NCBI GenBank assembly: GCA_964445985.1
Contig: CAYUMU010000011.1
Coordinates: 1-64,000, forward strand
DNA from: CAYUMU01 sp964445985
GTDB lineage: Bacteria > Planctomycetota > Planctomycetia > Pirellulales > S012-138
Direction of reading: 5' to 3'
Length of the DNA: 64,000 nucleotides
In this document: one piece after another, positions 36,633-45,740 of the stretch
Position numbering within the stretch: the stretch's first letter is position 1
Layout of the letters: every line of letters begins with the position of its first letter
Made by a program: the position numbers and the translations under genes
The notes under the pieces: model-generated
The model's input: the letters and a program-made list of their open reading frames with translations, nothing else
The model's database searches: none
What the model was told of the DNA's origin: nothing

Positions 36633-38531
36633 TTAGCGCATTGCCTGCTCGGCCAGAAACGTCTTCAGTTGCCGCTGCATTTGCTCCGAGTAGGGCTCGC
36701 GCTGCACGGCCATGATTTGATGCTTGATGGCGTTGTCGAGATCGCCGGCCGCATAATAGCAGCGGCCCAGTGTATCGAGATAAGCGGCGGTGCCCGCCTG
36801 AAGTTCCAGCGACTTCAGCGAGTGCTTCACGGCTTCGTGGTAGTCGCCCTCGGTGCTTCCCACCAGCCAGGCCAGTTGGTTGTAGGCGGTGGCATTATCC
36901 GATTCTTGCTCAATTTGCTTGCGGTAAGCAATGCCCGCCGTTCGCAGCAGCAACGAGACGCGAGCCCGATCTTCTTCCGAAGGATTCGGCAGCCGATACA
37001 GCGAAATCAGCGCGTCGGCATCGGTCGCGTCAATCGCAATGGCCTGCTCCAGGTGTTCTTTCTGCTTGGCGCGATCGTTCATTTCCTCGAAGTGCCGCGC
37101 GTAAAAGTAATGCATGCGGCTGCGAGCCGAACTGATCTCGCGACGATTGTTCTGGTCGGCGTTGCCTTCGGCCTCGTTCTTTTGCATGGCGGCCACGGCC
37201 TCTTCAAACAGCTTGGCGGCGTCGAAGTGCCGGCCCCGGTCGTGCAGCGTTTCGGCCAGTAAAAACCGGGCACTGAGCGCGTTGGAGTGCGTGGCCGGCA
37301 CCAGCTTGGTGACGGTGTTGAACTCCTGCTCGGCCCACTTCATCAGGCCTTGCTGCCGAAGAAAATAGGCCACCCGCAAGTGTTGCAACGTATCTTGCTC
37401 CGACAGCAACGACGCCTTGGCCGCGGCCTTCTCCGACAACTCGGCTTCGCCCTGCTGGTCGCGAGCTTCGGCCAATGCGTACAGCACGAGCGGTTCGGTA
37501 TCGATGAATTTTTTATGGCGGGGTTCCAAGGCATCGATCGCTGAGAATGCTTTCTGTTCGACCAGCCACCGCACGAGGGCCAGCATGCTATCGGGGCTGG
37601 TAGCCGACCACTCCACCACTTGAAGATAGAGCGGCTGAGCCTGCTCGCTCTGCCCCAGCTGGTTCCACAATTCGGCCTGATACTGCAACAGGCCGAGCAT
37701 CAGTTGGCGTTCCACCACGCGATCTTGGCCAGCCACGAATACCTTGCGGAATTGATCGGTGTACCTGGTCCATTCGACCACGGCGGCCCGAGGATCGTCG
37801 GCCGCTTTGACGAAAGTGCGCAACCAATCGGCCGCCACCCGCTGGCTGCTCCCCAGCTTGTCGACAATCTCCTCGCGCCGCTTCCGCGCGGAAATTTCAC
37901 TGAACGCCTTCTGTTGTATGAGCAACAAGGCCGCTCGCCGCGAGATCGCTTCCGAAGGCTCATACCTTGCGATGCGGGCCAACGGCCCGGCCGAAATATC
38001 GCAAGGGAGCAGCGCCAGATTGGCGGCCCGGCCCATCCGCGTTTCTTCGTCAGCCTCGCCATAACCTTTCAAAATGCGATGCACGTCGGGGTCGTCTCCC
38101 TCGTGCTCCCAGCTCAGATCGATCTTATGCAGCAGGAACTTGGCCCGCGAAGCGATTTCAATGTCTTCATGAGTTTGGGCCGCCACCAGGGCATCGAAGG
38201 CTTTGCTGCCGAAGGTGGCCAACAACTGTTGGGCTCGTTGGCGTTGGAAATAATCCTCAGCGCCCAAATCGCGGATGAGCTGAGCAATCTGCTCGTCATC
38301 GGATCGCGAATCTGCCGTGGCCACCGCGGAGACGGCCGGGCCGACCCCGACGGTCGAGGGCTGCCGCGCCGCGGCGGGCAGCACCAGCGCGCCCCACGCC
38401 AAGAGAGCCGCTAGGGCAGACCGGCGGCAGCGGCCAACGAAAATTCTGGCGGAATGCCTGGATCGGTCAGGCACGCTCGGCAAGTTCAGGCGAAGAAAGT
38501 CACACCTCGTGAAGCTGCGCATGGCCCTCAC
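36633..38531 (-). CDS. Exported HEAT/TPR-repeat protein
   Basis: This 632-residue protein has a basic N-terminus and signal segment (SALAALLAWGALVLPAAA, about residues 38-55). A short HEAT-like part follows (QLIRDLGAEDYFQRQRAQQ), then tetratricopeptide-type helices through to the C-terminus, including AAKLFEEAVAAMQ and YLDTLGRCYYAAGDLDNAI. Such proteins usually act as scaffolds in the envelope; no enzymatic domain is visible. ATGs at 38531 and 38522 are equally possible. Its TAA stop coincides with the target duplication of the neighbouring MITE. Confidence 0.78.
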   Translation of the reverse strand: MRAMRSFTRCDFLRLNLPSVPDRSRHSARIFVGRCRRSALAALLAWGALVLPAAARQPSTVGVGPAVSAVATADSRSDDEQIAQLIRDLGAEDYFQRQRAQQLLATFGSKAFDALVAAQTHEDIEIASRAKFLLHKIDLSWEHEGDDPDVHRILKGYGEADEETRMGRAANLALLPCDISAGPLARIARYEPSEAISRRAALLLIQQKAFSEISARKRREEIVDKLGSSQRVAADWLRTFVKAADDPRAAVVEWTRYTDQFRKVFVAGQDRVVERQLMLGLLQYQAELWNQLGQSEQAQPLYLQVVEWSATSPDSMLALVRWLVEQKAFSAIDALEPRHKKFIDTEPLVLYALAEARDQQGEAELSEKAAAKASLLSEQDTLQHLRVAYFLRQQGLMKWAEQEFNTVTKLVPATHSNALSARFLLAETLHDRGRHFDAAKLFEEAVAAMQKNEAEGNADQNNRREISSARSRMHYFYARHFEEMNDRAKQKEHLEQAIAIDATDADALISLYRLPNPSEEDRARVSLLLRTAGIAYRKQIEQESDNATAYNQLAWLVGSTEGDYHEAVKHSLKSLELQAGTAAYLDTLGRCYYAAGDLDNAIKHQIMAVQREPYSEQMQRQLKTFLAEQAMR

Positions 38532-38713
38532 GTTGGGGTTCGTAGGCAGGGGTTGGTTGCTCGGGTTGGGCGTGGCGAGGCCGTGTGTGCCGCGCCTAAC
38601 TCTCCAGCATAGCCGAGGTCGAATCGGCCCGACAAGATGAACTGGGAAATGGGCGCAAGCGGGGGGGCAGGCAAATCAACGATTTTTTGCCGCTTTTTCT
38701 GCCGCTCACCTTG

Positions 38714-38817
38714 TAACCCGACACGTCAGTGAGGGAGTTCTCGGGACATGCACCCACCGGACAGGTGGCGCAGCGCGCGCCAGCTTGGGCGACTCCCTCG
38801 CTCACGCAGCGGGTTGC
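38714..38817. repeat. Imperfect inverted-repeat element overlapping the EamA gene end
   Basis: The left arm (AACCCGACACGTCAGTGAGG from about 38716, continuing GAGTT) mirrors the right arm (GACTCCCTCGCTCAC at 38791-38805 followed by GCAGCGGGTTGCG). Both arms share GTGAGnGAGGGAGT and an outer AACCCG. It resembles a small dispersed repeat whose right arm now encodes the last few residues and stop of the transporter. Confidence 0.5.
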
Positions 38818-39788
38818 GACTGCCGCGGCGTCGCTTTTTCTCTCGTCACAATCACAATGCCCGCCGCCACGGCCGCGCCGCCGGCGAGCAGCCAGAAACT
38901 GGTTTGATTGCCTCGCAGCCACACGCCGAACAGAATGCCGAACAGCGGCTGGGCAAACCCAAACACGGCCAACTGGCTGGCGCGATGATGACGCAGCAAA
39001 TACGTCCACATGGAAAAGCAAAATCCGGCCACCACCACGCCCTGATATAGCAGCGCCCACACGCTCACGGCGGTGAATGTTAGTTGATGAACCGGCTCGG
39101 TCGCTAGGCCCACCGTCAATAGCAGCAGCGTGCCAAACAGGTTGCTCCACAGCACCAGCTTGCCGGGCTCCACGCTGTTCAAGGCATACTTGGTGTAAAC
39201 CACCTTGGTGGCGAGGAACCAACTACTCACAAACACCACCACGTCGCCAAACAAACTGCCCACATCCATGGCGTGCCCTTCGCCGCCACTGGAACTCACC
39301 ACCACCGCCACCACGCCCAAGGCCGAAAGCGTGAGGCCGGCCGTTTTCCACAGGGTCAAGCGATCGCCCGGAAGCAAGAAGTGAGCCAGCAATGCCACCC
39401 ACACCGGGTTGGAACCAACCAGCACCTGTCCATGCGCCGCCGAGGTGAAGCGGTGTCCCCAGTGAAACAAACCAATCTGCACGGCCAGCAGCGTGCCGCT
39501 GATCAGCACGGGCTTCAACTGCGTAGCGCGCAGCGCGATGGGCTGCCGGTCCCACAGGCACCAGGCAAATATGAAAGCCGTGCCCATGGCAAACCGGGCC
39601 GCGGCAGTCAGCAGCGGGGGCCAATCGTCTTGAGCAAATTGGATGGCCACCGACGTGCCGCCCCACAGCATGGCGCACAGCAGCGCCAGCGCCGCCGTGG
39701 AGGCCGTGATGGGCATGAGCATCGAAGAGGGTTCGACGACTCGGCTTCCTCGGACCTTGGCGGCGGTGCTCATCGGCAACTCGGCCAC
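38802..39788 (-). CDS. EamA/DMT-family transporter
   Basis: This 328-residue protein has ten hydrophobic helices in two EamA halves, with typical elements such as LLCAMLWGGTSVAIQ in the first half and a GVVVAGFCFSMWTYLL stretch in the second. Drug/metabolite transporters of this type export amino acids or other small metabolites across the inner membrane; the substrate is unknown. The gene lies 85 bases downstream of the MFS gene on the same strand, so the two may be co-transcribed. The last residues come from a dispersed repeat. Confidence 0.85.
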   Translation of the reverse strand: MAELPMSTAAKVRGSRVVEPSSMLMPITASTAALALLCAMLWGGTSVAIQFAQDDWPPLLTAAARFAMGTAFIFAWCLWDRQPIALRATQLKPVLISGTLLAVQIGLFHWGHRFTSAAHGQVLVGSNPVWVALLAHFLLPGDRLTLWKTAGLTLSALGVVAVVVSSSGGEGHAMDVGSLFGDVVVFVSSWFLATKVVYTKYALNSVEPGKLVLWSNLFGTLLLLTVGLATEPVHQLTFTAVSVWALLYQGVVVAGFCFSMWTYLLRHHRASQLAVFGFAQPLFGILFGVWLRGNQTSFWLLAGGAAVAAGIVIVTREKATPRQSQPAA

Positions 39789-39873
39789 GGTTCCGTCCGT
39801 GCGCAGGCCAACGGCGCCGCGGAAGGTGGCGCGACGCAGGCCAGCGGTTGGTTCCAGGGGCGGCGTTCGCGAA

Positions 39874-41730
39874 TCATGGCTGCTCGTCCGCGGATGGAAC
39901 CAGTGGCACGCGGGCGTCGATTCCTAAAGCGGTAATGCCGCTCAGCAAGAAAGCTCCCGCGGCCACGCCAAACATCCCTTCCCAGCCGTAGTAGACCACC
40001 AGGAGCATCAGGGTATTGGATGCCACGCCTGCTCCAAAGTTGCCCCACATATTTCCCCAGCCTAAGGCTGAGCCTACAAACCGTCCGGCCACATCTTGCT
40101 GAAAAGCCCACACCGCGGGAACCCCCAGGTCGGTGGCAAAGGCCACAAGCGACAGTGCCGCGACGGCAATCCAGGGCGACGAAATCGCGGACTCGCTGGC
40201 CCAGAGGACGTCGAACATGCAAATCAAATAGCCCAGCATGGCCATGAACCTCGTGAGCCCCATCGGCAACGCTCGCCCCCAGCGGATGCCAAACCGCCTG
40301 GTCATGCGATCGGTGAGCGGACCGCCCATCAGCATGCCAATCCAGCCCACGGTAATGGGAAACGCCGTCAGGAATCCTCGCTGTTCGATCGGCACATGGT
40401 GAACTTCGTCAAGGTAACGCGGCAAAAACGTCACCAGAAACACCCAGGCATAATTGGTAGTGAACTGGGAGATGGAGGTCAGCCACATATTGGCGCTCGT
40501 CAGCAGCGCTTTGAAAGGTAGTCCCCTGGCATGCCCTTGACTGGTGCTGACCGAAGCTGGCCGGCCATATTCGATGAGCGCGACTTCGGCCGCGTTCACG
40601 CGGGGATGCACGCGCGGCTCATCATAAACTTGCCACCAAAATAGCAGCGCCACGAGCAGCCCGATCGCGCCGTAGATATACATCACGTTGCGCCAGCCTT
40701 CGCCGTAAATGCGGCGGATGCCTGGGTAGACCGCTTCGAGCGCGAGCCGATTAAGCCGGGTCTGCTCATTGGCGTCGAGTTGCTGGCCTGCTTCGTGCAG
40801 GCTTTGCTGCTCCTCTAAGAGCGACTTGGCCTGCAGCGAGAAGGAGGGCAACGCCGCCGAGAACGTAACGGGGTCGACCAGGTCGGGCGACGTAAGCAAC
40901 GGATTGAATGCCGCCACGATTTCCGGCCGGATGGCTTCGACCTGGTCTGCAAACAGCTTTGCGTCAGGTTCTTGGGGCTTGGAACCGGTCTTCGCGGCAG
41001 CCGCGTTGTTCGCGGCCAACGCCACGGCGTAAGCCCGTCCCAGCGAGCGCAGTTGTTCAGCCGCGGCTGGCTCCAACCGTGCCAGAATTCGCTGGCCCAC
41101 CTGGGCGCGGAGTTTATCTTCGCCCTTGAGTTCCGTGTCGGGTTCGCTGCGATCGGCCAATGTGATCTCGTAGGCCGTGCGGGGTAAGTCCAGCAGATCG
41201 TTCGAGCCCAGCAACGACTGAATCGTGACCGGCACGAACATCACAATCAGCAGCGCCGTGACATAGGGCGCCAGCGAACCACCCACGCGACCACCCATGG
41301 TCACCATGGCGTTGGCGGTGCCTCGGGCCGAAAAGGGCACCCACTTGCTGATCATGCTGCCGGCGGTGGGATAAGCCCCGGCCTGGCCCAAGCCGAAACC
41401 GATGCGATAAACGATCAGCGCCACAAAGCCGGACGCCAGGCCGGTGAGGGCCGTGAATGCCGACCACAGCAGAATGTATAGGGTTAGCATCTTCCGCGAG
41501 CCAAAGCGGTCGGTAAGCCACCCGGATGGCACCTGCCCCAGGGCGTAGCTGTAGTAAAACGCGGCAAAGAACCAGCCCATTTGACCTTCGGTCAGATTCA
41601 GCCCCTGGCGAATATATACCTCGGCCACCGACAGCGAGTTGCGGTCGAGATACAACAGCAGCGACATCAGCATGGCTGCCAACACCACCAGAAACCGCTG
41701 CCGAGTGGGGCGGGCAGTTGGCTCAGGCAT
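39874..41730 (-). CDS. MFS transporter with a large inserted loop domain
   Basis: This 618-residue protein is a twelve-helix major facilitator, close to anion/sugar-acid symporters: LLYLDRNSLSVAEVYI in helix 1, the GWLTDRFGSRK signature after helix 2 (69-80), and GQAGAYPTAGSMISKW near 115-130. Between helices 5 and 6 (about residues 170-343) there is an extra domain of about 170 residues, helical and charged, predicted to face the periplasm. A usual MFS protein has about 430 residues, so this insert explains the size. It could capture a ligand or partner. Confidence 0.85.
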   Translation of the reverse strand: MPEPTARPTRQRFLVVLAAMLMSLLLYLDRNSLSVAEVYIRQGLNLTEGQMGWFFAAFYYSYALGQVPSGWLTDRFGSRKMLTLYILLWSAFTALTGLASGFVALIVYRIGFGLGQAGAYPTAGSMISKWVPFSARGTANAMVTMGGRVGGSLAPYVTALLIVMFVPVTIQSLLGSNDLLDLPRTAYEITLADRSEPDTELKGEDKLRAQVGQRILARLEPAAAEQLRSLGRAYAVALAANNAAAAKTGSKPQEPDAKLFADQVEAIRPEIVAAFNPLLTSPDLVDPVTFSAALPSFSLQAKSLLEEQQSLHEAGQQLDANEQTRLNRLALEAVYPGIRRIYGEGWRNVMYIYGAIGLLVALLFWWQVYDEPRVHPRVNAAEVALIEYGRPASVSTSQGHARGLPFKALLTSANMWLTSISQFTTNYAWVFLVTFLPRYLDEVHHVPIEQRGFLTAFPITVGWIGMLMGGPLTDRMTRRFGIRWGRALPMGLTRFMAMLGYLICMFDVLWASESAISSPWIAVAALSLVAFATDLGVPAVWAFQQDVAGRFVGSALGWGNMWGNFGAGVASNTLMLLVVYYGWEGMFGVAAGAFLLSGITALGIDARVPLVPSADEQP

Positions 41731-41992
41731 GCGGAATCTCGCGCGTGGAAGGAGAGGACGGGGGCGGCGCCATCAGCAGACGGCCAGGAAGCAAGTGCCG
41801 CCAATGTAGAGGCGTACCAACTGCGGTGCAAGCAATGCGGCGCCGCAAATACCACCCCCCAAAGCTGCGGCGGTCCAGTTCGCCCTACCGACGATGCAAG
41901 CCCGGAAGCAGTCCACTGCGAAGATTGAACACCTGTACTTTTGTCAATCGAGCTTTTACCATTGGGTTAAGCTTCCAGCCGCAAAGGGAGAT

Positions 41993-43501
41993 ATGACTGC
42001 AAATGCCACGAAGACCGAGTTTGGCGACTTTCAAACACCGCCGCCGTTAGCGGCGACGATCTGTGATTTCCTGGCAAAATCCGGCGTGCCGCCTGCCTCG
42101 ATCATTGAGCCGACCTGTGGCCAGGGCTCCTTGCTCGCTGCCGCCCTTCGTTCGTTCCCAAATGCCGCCGCTCAGGGATTCGATGTGAATCCATCCTATG
42201 TAGAACAATGTCAACGCGATACCGCATCGCATCCAAAATGCTCTGTATACGTTGGAGACTTTTTTAAGGTTGACTGGCAATCCGTATTGACGGAGATGCC
42301 AGAACCGATCTTGGCAATTGGCAATCCGCCTTGGGTGACCAACTCAACCTTGAGCAGTCTCGGCAGTACGAATCTGCCGAAAAAGGGGAATTTTCAACGG
42401 CACAGCGGTTGTGACGCAATCACGGGCAAGAGCAACTTCGATATTTCAGAGTCGATGCTGATCCACCTCATGGAACGGCTTGACGGTCGCGTTGCCACAT
42501 TGGCGATGCTATGCAAGACGGCCGTCGCGCGCAAGGTTTTGCAGAATGCATGGAAGCGTGGACTGCAACTGCGAAATGCGGAAATCTATCGAATTGACGC
42601 TGCCGCGCATTTCAATGCAGGCGTTGACGCATGTCTTTTGTGCTGCGATTTCCAGCCAGGACAGCGAAGCACGGATTGCCAAGTCTATGAAAGTGTTGAC
42701 AGATCCAGTCAATCCAGTTTTTTCGGATACCATGACGGTCGCTTGGTCGCGAACCTCGATACCTACAGCCATTGGCAACATCTGCTTGGCTCTTCATCGT
42801 ATCGGTGGCGTTCCGGAGTCAAGCACGATTGCTCCAAGGTAATGGAATTGGTGGAGTCCGACGGAGGGCTTCGAAATGGATATGGCGAGAAGGTGGACAT
42901 TGAGCCCGATCTTCTGTACCCCATGCTGAAAAGCTCGGAACTCGCGAATGGGAGAACCAGCAATCCACGCCGCTGGATGTTGGTGCCGCAAAGTTCAGTC
43001 GGTGAAGAAACGTCGCCGCTCGCCCACATTGTTCCGAAGACCTGGCGATACTTGCTCTTGCATGCGGAGCGACTAGATAACCGCGGGAGTTCTATCTATC
43101 GCAAGCGGCCCCGTTTTTCGGTATTCGGTGTCGGATCGTATAGCTTTTCACCCTGGAAAGTAGCCATCTCTGGCTTCTATAAGGCGACTGTTTTTGCCCG
43201 GCTTGGCCCTCATCAAGCAAAGCCCATTGTATTGGATGACACGAGCTACTTGCTGCCATGCGTGAGTCGAGAGGAAGCTGAATTGCTAACAACGCTGCTG
43301 AATAGCGACCCCGCTCGCGAGATTCTTCATTCAATGGTCTTCTGGGATTCCAAACGCCCCATTACGACGGAGCTGCTTTCGACACTCAGCTTGGATCAAC
43401 TTGCGATCGAACTGGGCCGCGCGGATGAATTTCAAAAATATGCCAACAACAATCCCTGGACAACTAAAAGAGCAGCCAGTTCGCAAACGCTACTCTTTTG
43501 A
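41993..43501 (+). CDS. N6-adenine-specific DNA methyltransferase (orphan)
   Basis: From ATG 41993 the product has 502 residues. EFGDFQTPPPLA (9-20) fits motif X, IIEPTCGQG (37-45) is the SAM-binding motif I, and AIGNPPW (108-114) is the catalytic motif IV of N6-adenine methyltransferases, followed by a target-recognition-like C-terminal half. I see no nuclease motif in the protein and no restriction gene next to it, so it may be an orphan or part of a split system. Its bases are AT-richer than its neighbours (two sampled 60-base lines had 55% and 45% G+C, against 63% in a line of the next gene), which suggests transfer. AAAGGGAG precedes the start. Confidence 0.82.
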   Translation: MTANATKTEFGDFQTPPPLAATICDFLAKSGVPPASIIEPTCGQGSLLAAALRSFPNAAAQGFDVNPSYVEQCQRDTASHPKCSVYVGDFFKVDWQSVLTEMPEPILAIGNPPWVTNSTLSSLGSTNLPKKGNFQRHSGCDAITGKSNFDISESMLIHLMERLDGRVATLAMLCKTAVARKVLQNAWKRGLQLRNAEIYRIDAAAHFNAGVDACLLCCDFQPGQRSTDCQVYESVDRSSQSSFFGYHDGRLVANLDTYSHWQHLLGSSSYRWRSGVKHDCSKVMELVESDGGLRNGYGEKVDIEPDLLYPMLKSSELANGRTSNPRRWMLVPQSSVGEETSPLAHIVPKTWRYLLLHAERLDNRGSSIYRKRPRFSVFGVGSYSFSPWKVAISGFYKATVFARLGPHQAKPIVLDDTSYLLPCVSREEAELLTTLLNSDPAREILHSMVFWDSKRPITTELLSTLSLDQLAIELGRADEFQKYANNNPWTTKRAASSQTLLF

Positions 43502-43640
43502 AGAGTTGCACTTGGACTAGCGTAACCTGTCGGGGCGCGCCTGCACTACCAACTGGTTTTTGCGAGGGCAATCATAGGCGGCAGTACCACGTACAGACTT
43601 CTTGGTAATGCCAGGTAATATGAGGACGTAAGATTCGTGG

Positions 43641-44795
43641 CTACTCGGCAGGCTCCGTTTCCGCCGGAGCGTAGTCATACATGCGGTACGTTTTGATGAG
43701 CTTGGCGCCCCCTTTTTCCAAACCCATTCGGGCCAGATCATTGGCTTCCGAGATCCACGAAAACTCGGCCTCTTGAAAGCCCAGCTTGATGCCCTCGGGC
43801 ACCAGGCCGCCCATCAACACCAGCCCGATTCCCCAGCGTTGAAACTCGGGAACCACGTCGATGCTGATAATCCGGATGCGTTTCAACTTGCGCCGCGCGG
43901 CGAGAATGCGAAACACGCCCAAGGGGAACAGCTTGCCGTTGATCTTTTTGATCACCGGGTTGAAGTCAGGCAGACCGAGCACGCAGCCGATCGTCTTGCC
44001 GTCCACATCGGCGGCCAGCGCCATCTCGGGCACGAGCAGGTGCTTGAGATTGGTGGCCGAGTAGCGCAGCTCGTCGGCCGTGAAGGGCACAAACCCCCAC
44101 ATATTCACGCAGGCCCGATTGTAGGTCTCCAGGAACATTTCCACTTCGCGCATGAAGTGGCTTTTGTCCATGTGCCGGAGTTTGACATCGGTGCGGTCGA
44201 TGATTTGCTTATACAGCGGCTCCAACTTCTGGCGGACTTCGGGCAGTTGGTTGAGCTCGCCCGAGTAGGCCAACAAGTCGTGCGTCTTGCGAAATCCGTA
44301 GTCCTCGACCAGCCGCTCATAGTAAGGCGGGTTGTAGGTCATCATGAAGGTGGGCGCGCTATCGAAGCCATCGATCAGCAGAGCGCACTCGTAGTTCATG
44401 GAGGGATTGGCCGGCCCTCGAATCTTGGTGATGTTGCGTTCGGCCAGCCAGCCGCGGGCGGTATCGAACAGGGCGTTGGCCGCTTCCTGGTCGTCGCGGC
44501 ATTCAAAGAAGCCGAAGAACCCGCGGTCGTCTTTCTGTACGCGGTTGTGCTCGTGATTGAGAATCACCGCCAACCGGCCGACCACCGTATCGCCCCGCCG
44601 GGCAACCAGCGTGTCCATCTCGGCAATTTTTTGAAATGGGTGGTACTTCCAGCCCAACAATTGCTTCTGATTGCCTTGCAGCGGGGGGATCCAATTGGGA
44701 TCGTCCCGGTACAAGTCCCAGGGAAGATGGAAGAAGTCTTTCCGGTCTTTGCTGCTGCGGACTGCGGATACCACCACTTCGGCCATGGGCTGCAC
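43641..44795 (-). CDS. GNAT-fold acetyltransferase-like protein
   Basis: This 384-residue protein has readable conserved words FFHLPWDLYRDDPNWIPPL near the start, GPANPSMNYECALLIDGF in the middle and ISIDVVPEFQRWGIGLVLM (a GNAT acetyl-CoA-binding pattern) near the C-terminus. I know this as a widespread bacterial family annotated as N-acetyltransferase without a firm substrate. The N-terminal half may be a second, degenerate GNAT domain. Base composition is normal for the genome, unlike the preceding methyltransferase. It is not in an obvious operon. Confidence 0.8.
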   Translation of the reverse strand: MQPMAEVVVSAVRSSKDRKDFFHLPWDLYRDDPNWIPPLQGNQKQLLGWKYHPFQKIAEMDTLVARRGDTVVGRLAVILNHEHNRVQKDDRGFFGFFECRDDQEAANALFDTARGWLAERNITKIRGPANPSMNYECALLIDGFDSAPTFMMTYNPPYYERLVEDYGFRKTHDLLAYSGELNQLPEVRQKLEPLYKQIIDRTDVKLRHMDKSHFMREVEMFLETYNRACVNMWGFVPFTADELRYSATNLKHLLVPEMALAADVDGKTIGCVLGLPDFNPVIKKINGKLFPLGVFRILAARRKLKRIRIISIDVVPEFQRWGIGLVLMGGLVPEGIKLGFQEAEFSWISEANDLARMGLEKGGAKLIKTYRMYDYAPAETEPAE

Positions 44796-45132
44796 TTCGG
44801 CTCCTGCCAGGTTGAATTTAAGGTGGTCAGTGTAGAGATGCCGTGGCCCAAGGTCAATCCGGATGAGGAGTTACGAATCCCACCCTCAGCGGGAATCGCG
44901 ATGCCCCGTTGGTATCGTTCCTGGGGACTGCTCTCAGCAGGCCACACTTTCCGGTCGGGCCGGGCGGGGGCGAGGAGGATAGCGCGGCGAAACCTACGCG
45001 ACGCGCGGCGTCGTTCCCAACGCCGCACGTCGGTTGCTTCCACCCTCAAAAACGGCAGCTCGGTTCGCGAGCTCGTTGCTCATTGCACGCCGATTTCCGC
45101 GGGGCGAGAAATTCGATGACAATTTTACCTAT
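44796..45132. other. Intergenic region, no gene supported
   Basis: These 337 bases between the GNAT gene start and the transposase remnant contain only short frames without motifs. The left part is presumably the GNAT promoter. I see no terminal inverted repeat of an insertion sequence here. Confidence 0.45.
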
Positions 45133-45648
45133 TCATGCGTACATAAACTCCAAGCGGTGATTCGCCAGCCAGGGAATCCGTGGCCGGGCCTGGTCGAGCG
45201 CCGCTTCCTGCGGAATTGGGTTGTGGCCGCGGCGGTCGAGATACACCACGATCCGACGACCGGCTTCGATCTCCACCGCGCCAGAGGTTTCCACGAATTT
45301 GCGGTACAACGCTTTCGGCTTGCTCTGGGCGAAGCCGTGAAGTTGGCTGCCCAGCCAACGGTAACAACCGTTGGCGATCACGGTCAACACAACATCCCAA
45401 TCCACATTCAAGCGGACTTCGCTGGAGAGACAATCCAGATGAAAAAAATTCACGCTGCTCCCCAACGCATCCTCCACGCCGTTGCGGCGCGCGTGGTTCA
45501 TCACCAACTCTCGAGCGCTGGCCTGAAAATGTTTCGCGACTGGCTTCATCGGTTGCTCTTCGACCAGCACGCATCGCAGGGCTTCGTCGCGTCGCTGCCA
45601 GCCTTCGGCGGGTTGCAGAAAGTAGTCCTTGTAACCGAGTCCGTCCAT
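45133..45648 (-). pseudogene. Transposase remnant with the central catalytic part deleted
   Basis: The frame from ATG 45648 begins MDGLGYKDYFLQPAEGWQRR, like the N-terminus of a planctomycete IS transposase family. After about 42 residues it jumps to a C-terminal block (ARELVMNHARRNGVEDAL, then FFHLDCLSS and VNDWD-like VDWDVVLTVIANG). It ends RGHNPIPQEAAL and PWLANHRLEF, again typical of the family's end. The several hundred residues with the DDE catalytic core are absent, so it cannot transpose. A strong AGGGAGG lies six bases before the ATG, so the short protein could still be translated. The family assignment is from memory of the pattern. Confidence 0.6.
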
Positions 45649-45740
45649 GCTCGCCTCCCTGAAAAACCGCAATATCCCGTGAAGTTCGCCGATTTGCGAC
45701 AGAAGTTGTCACCGAATTACGGAACGCGGAAATCGGCGTT

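Noticed and set aside
43773..45119. 448-codon plus-strand frame opposite the GNAT gene
   Set aside because: The minus-strand frame has conserved GNAT words; this one has none and is His/Gln/Gly-biased as antisense frames are.
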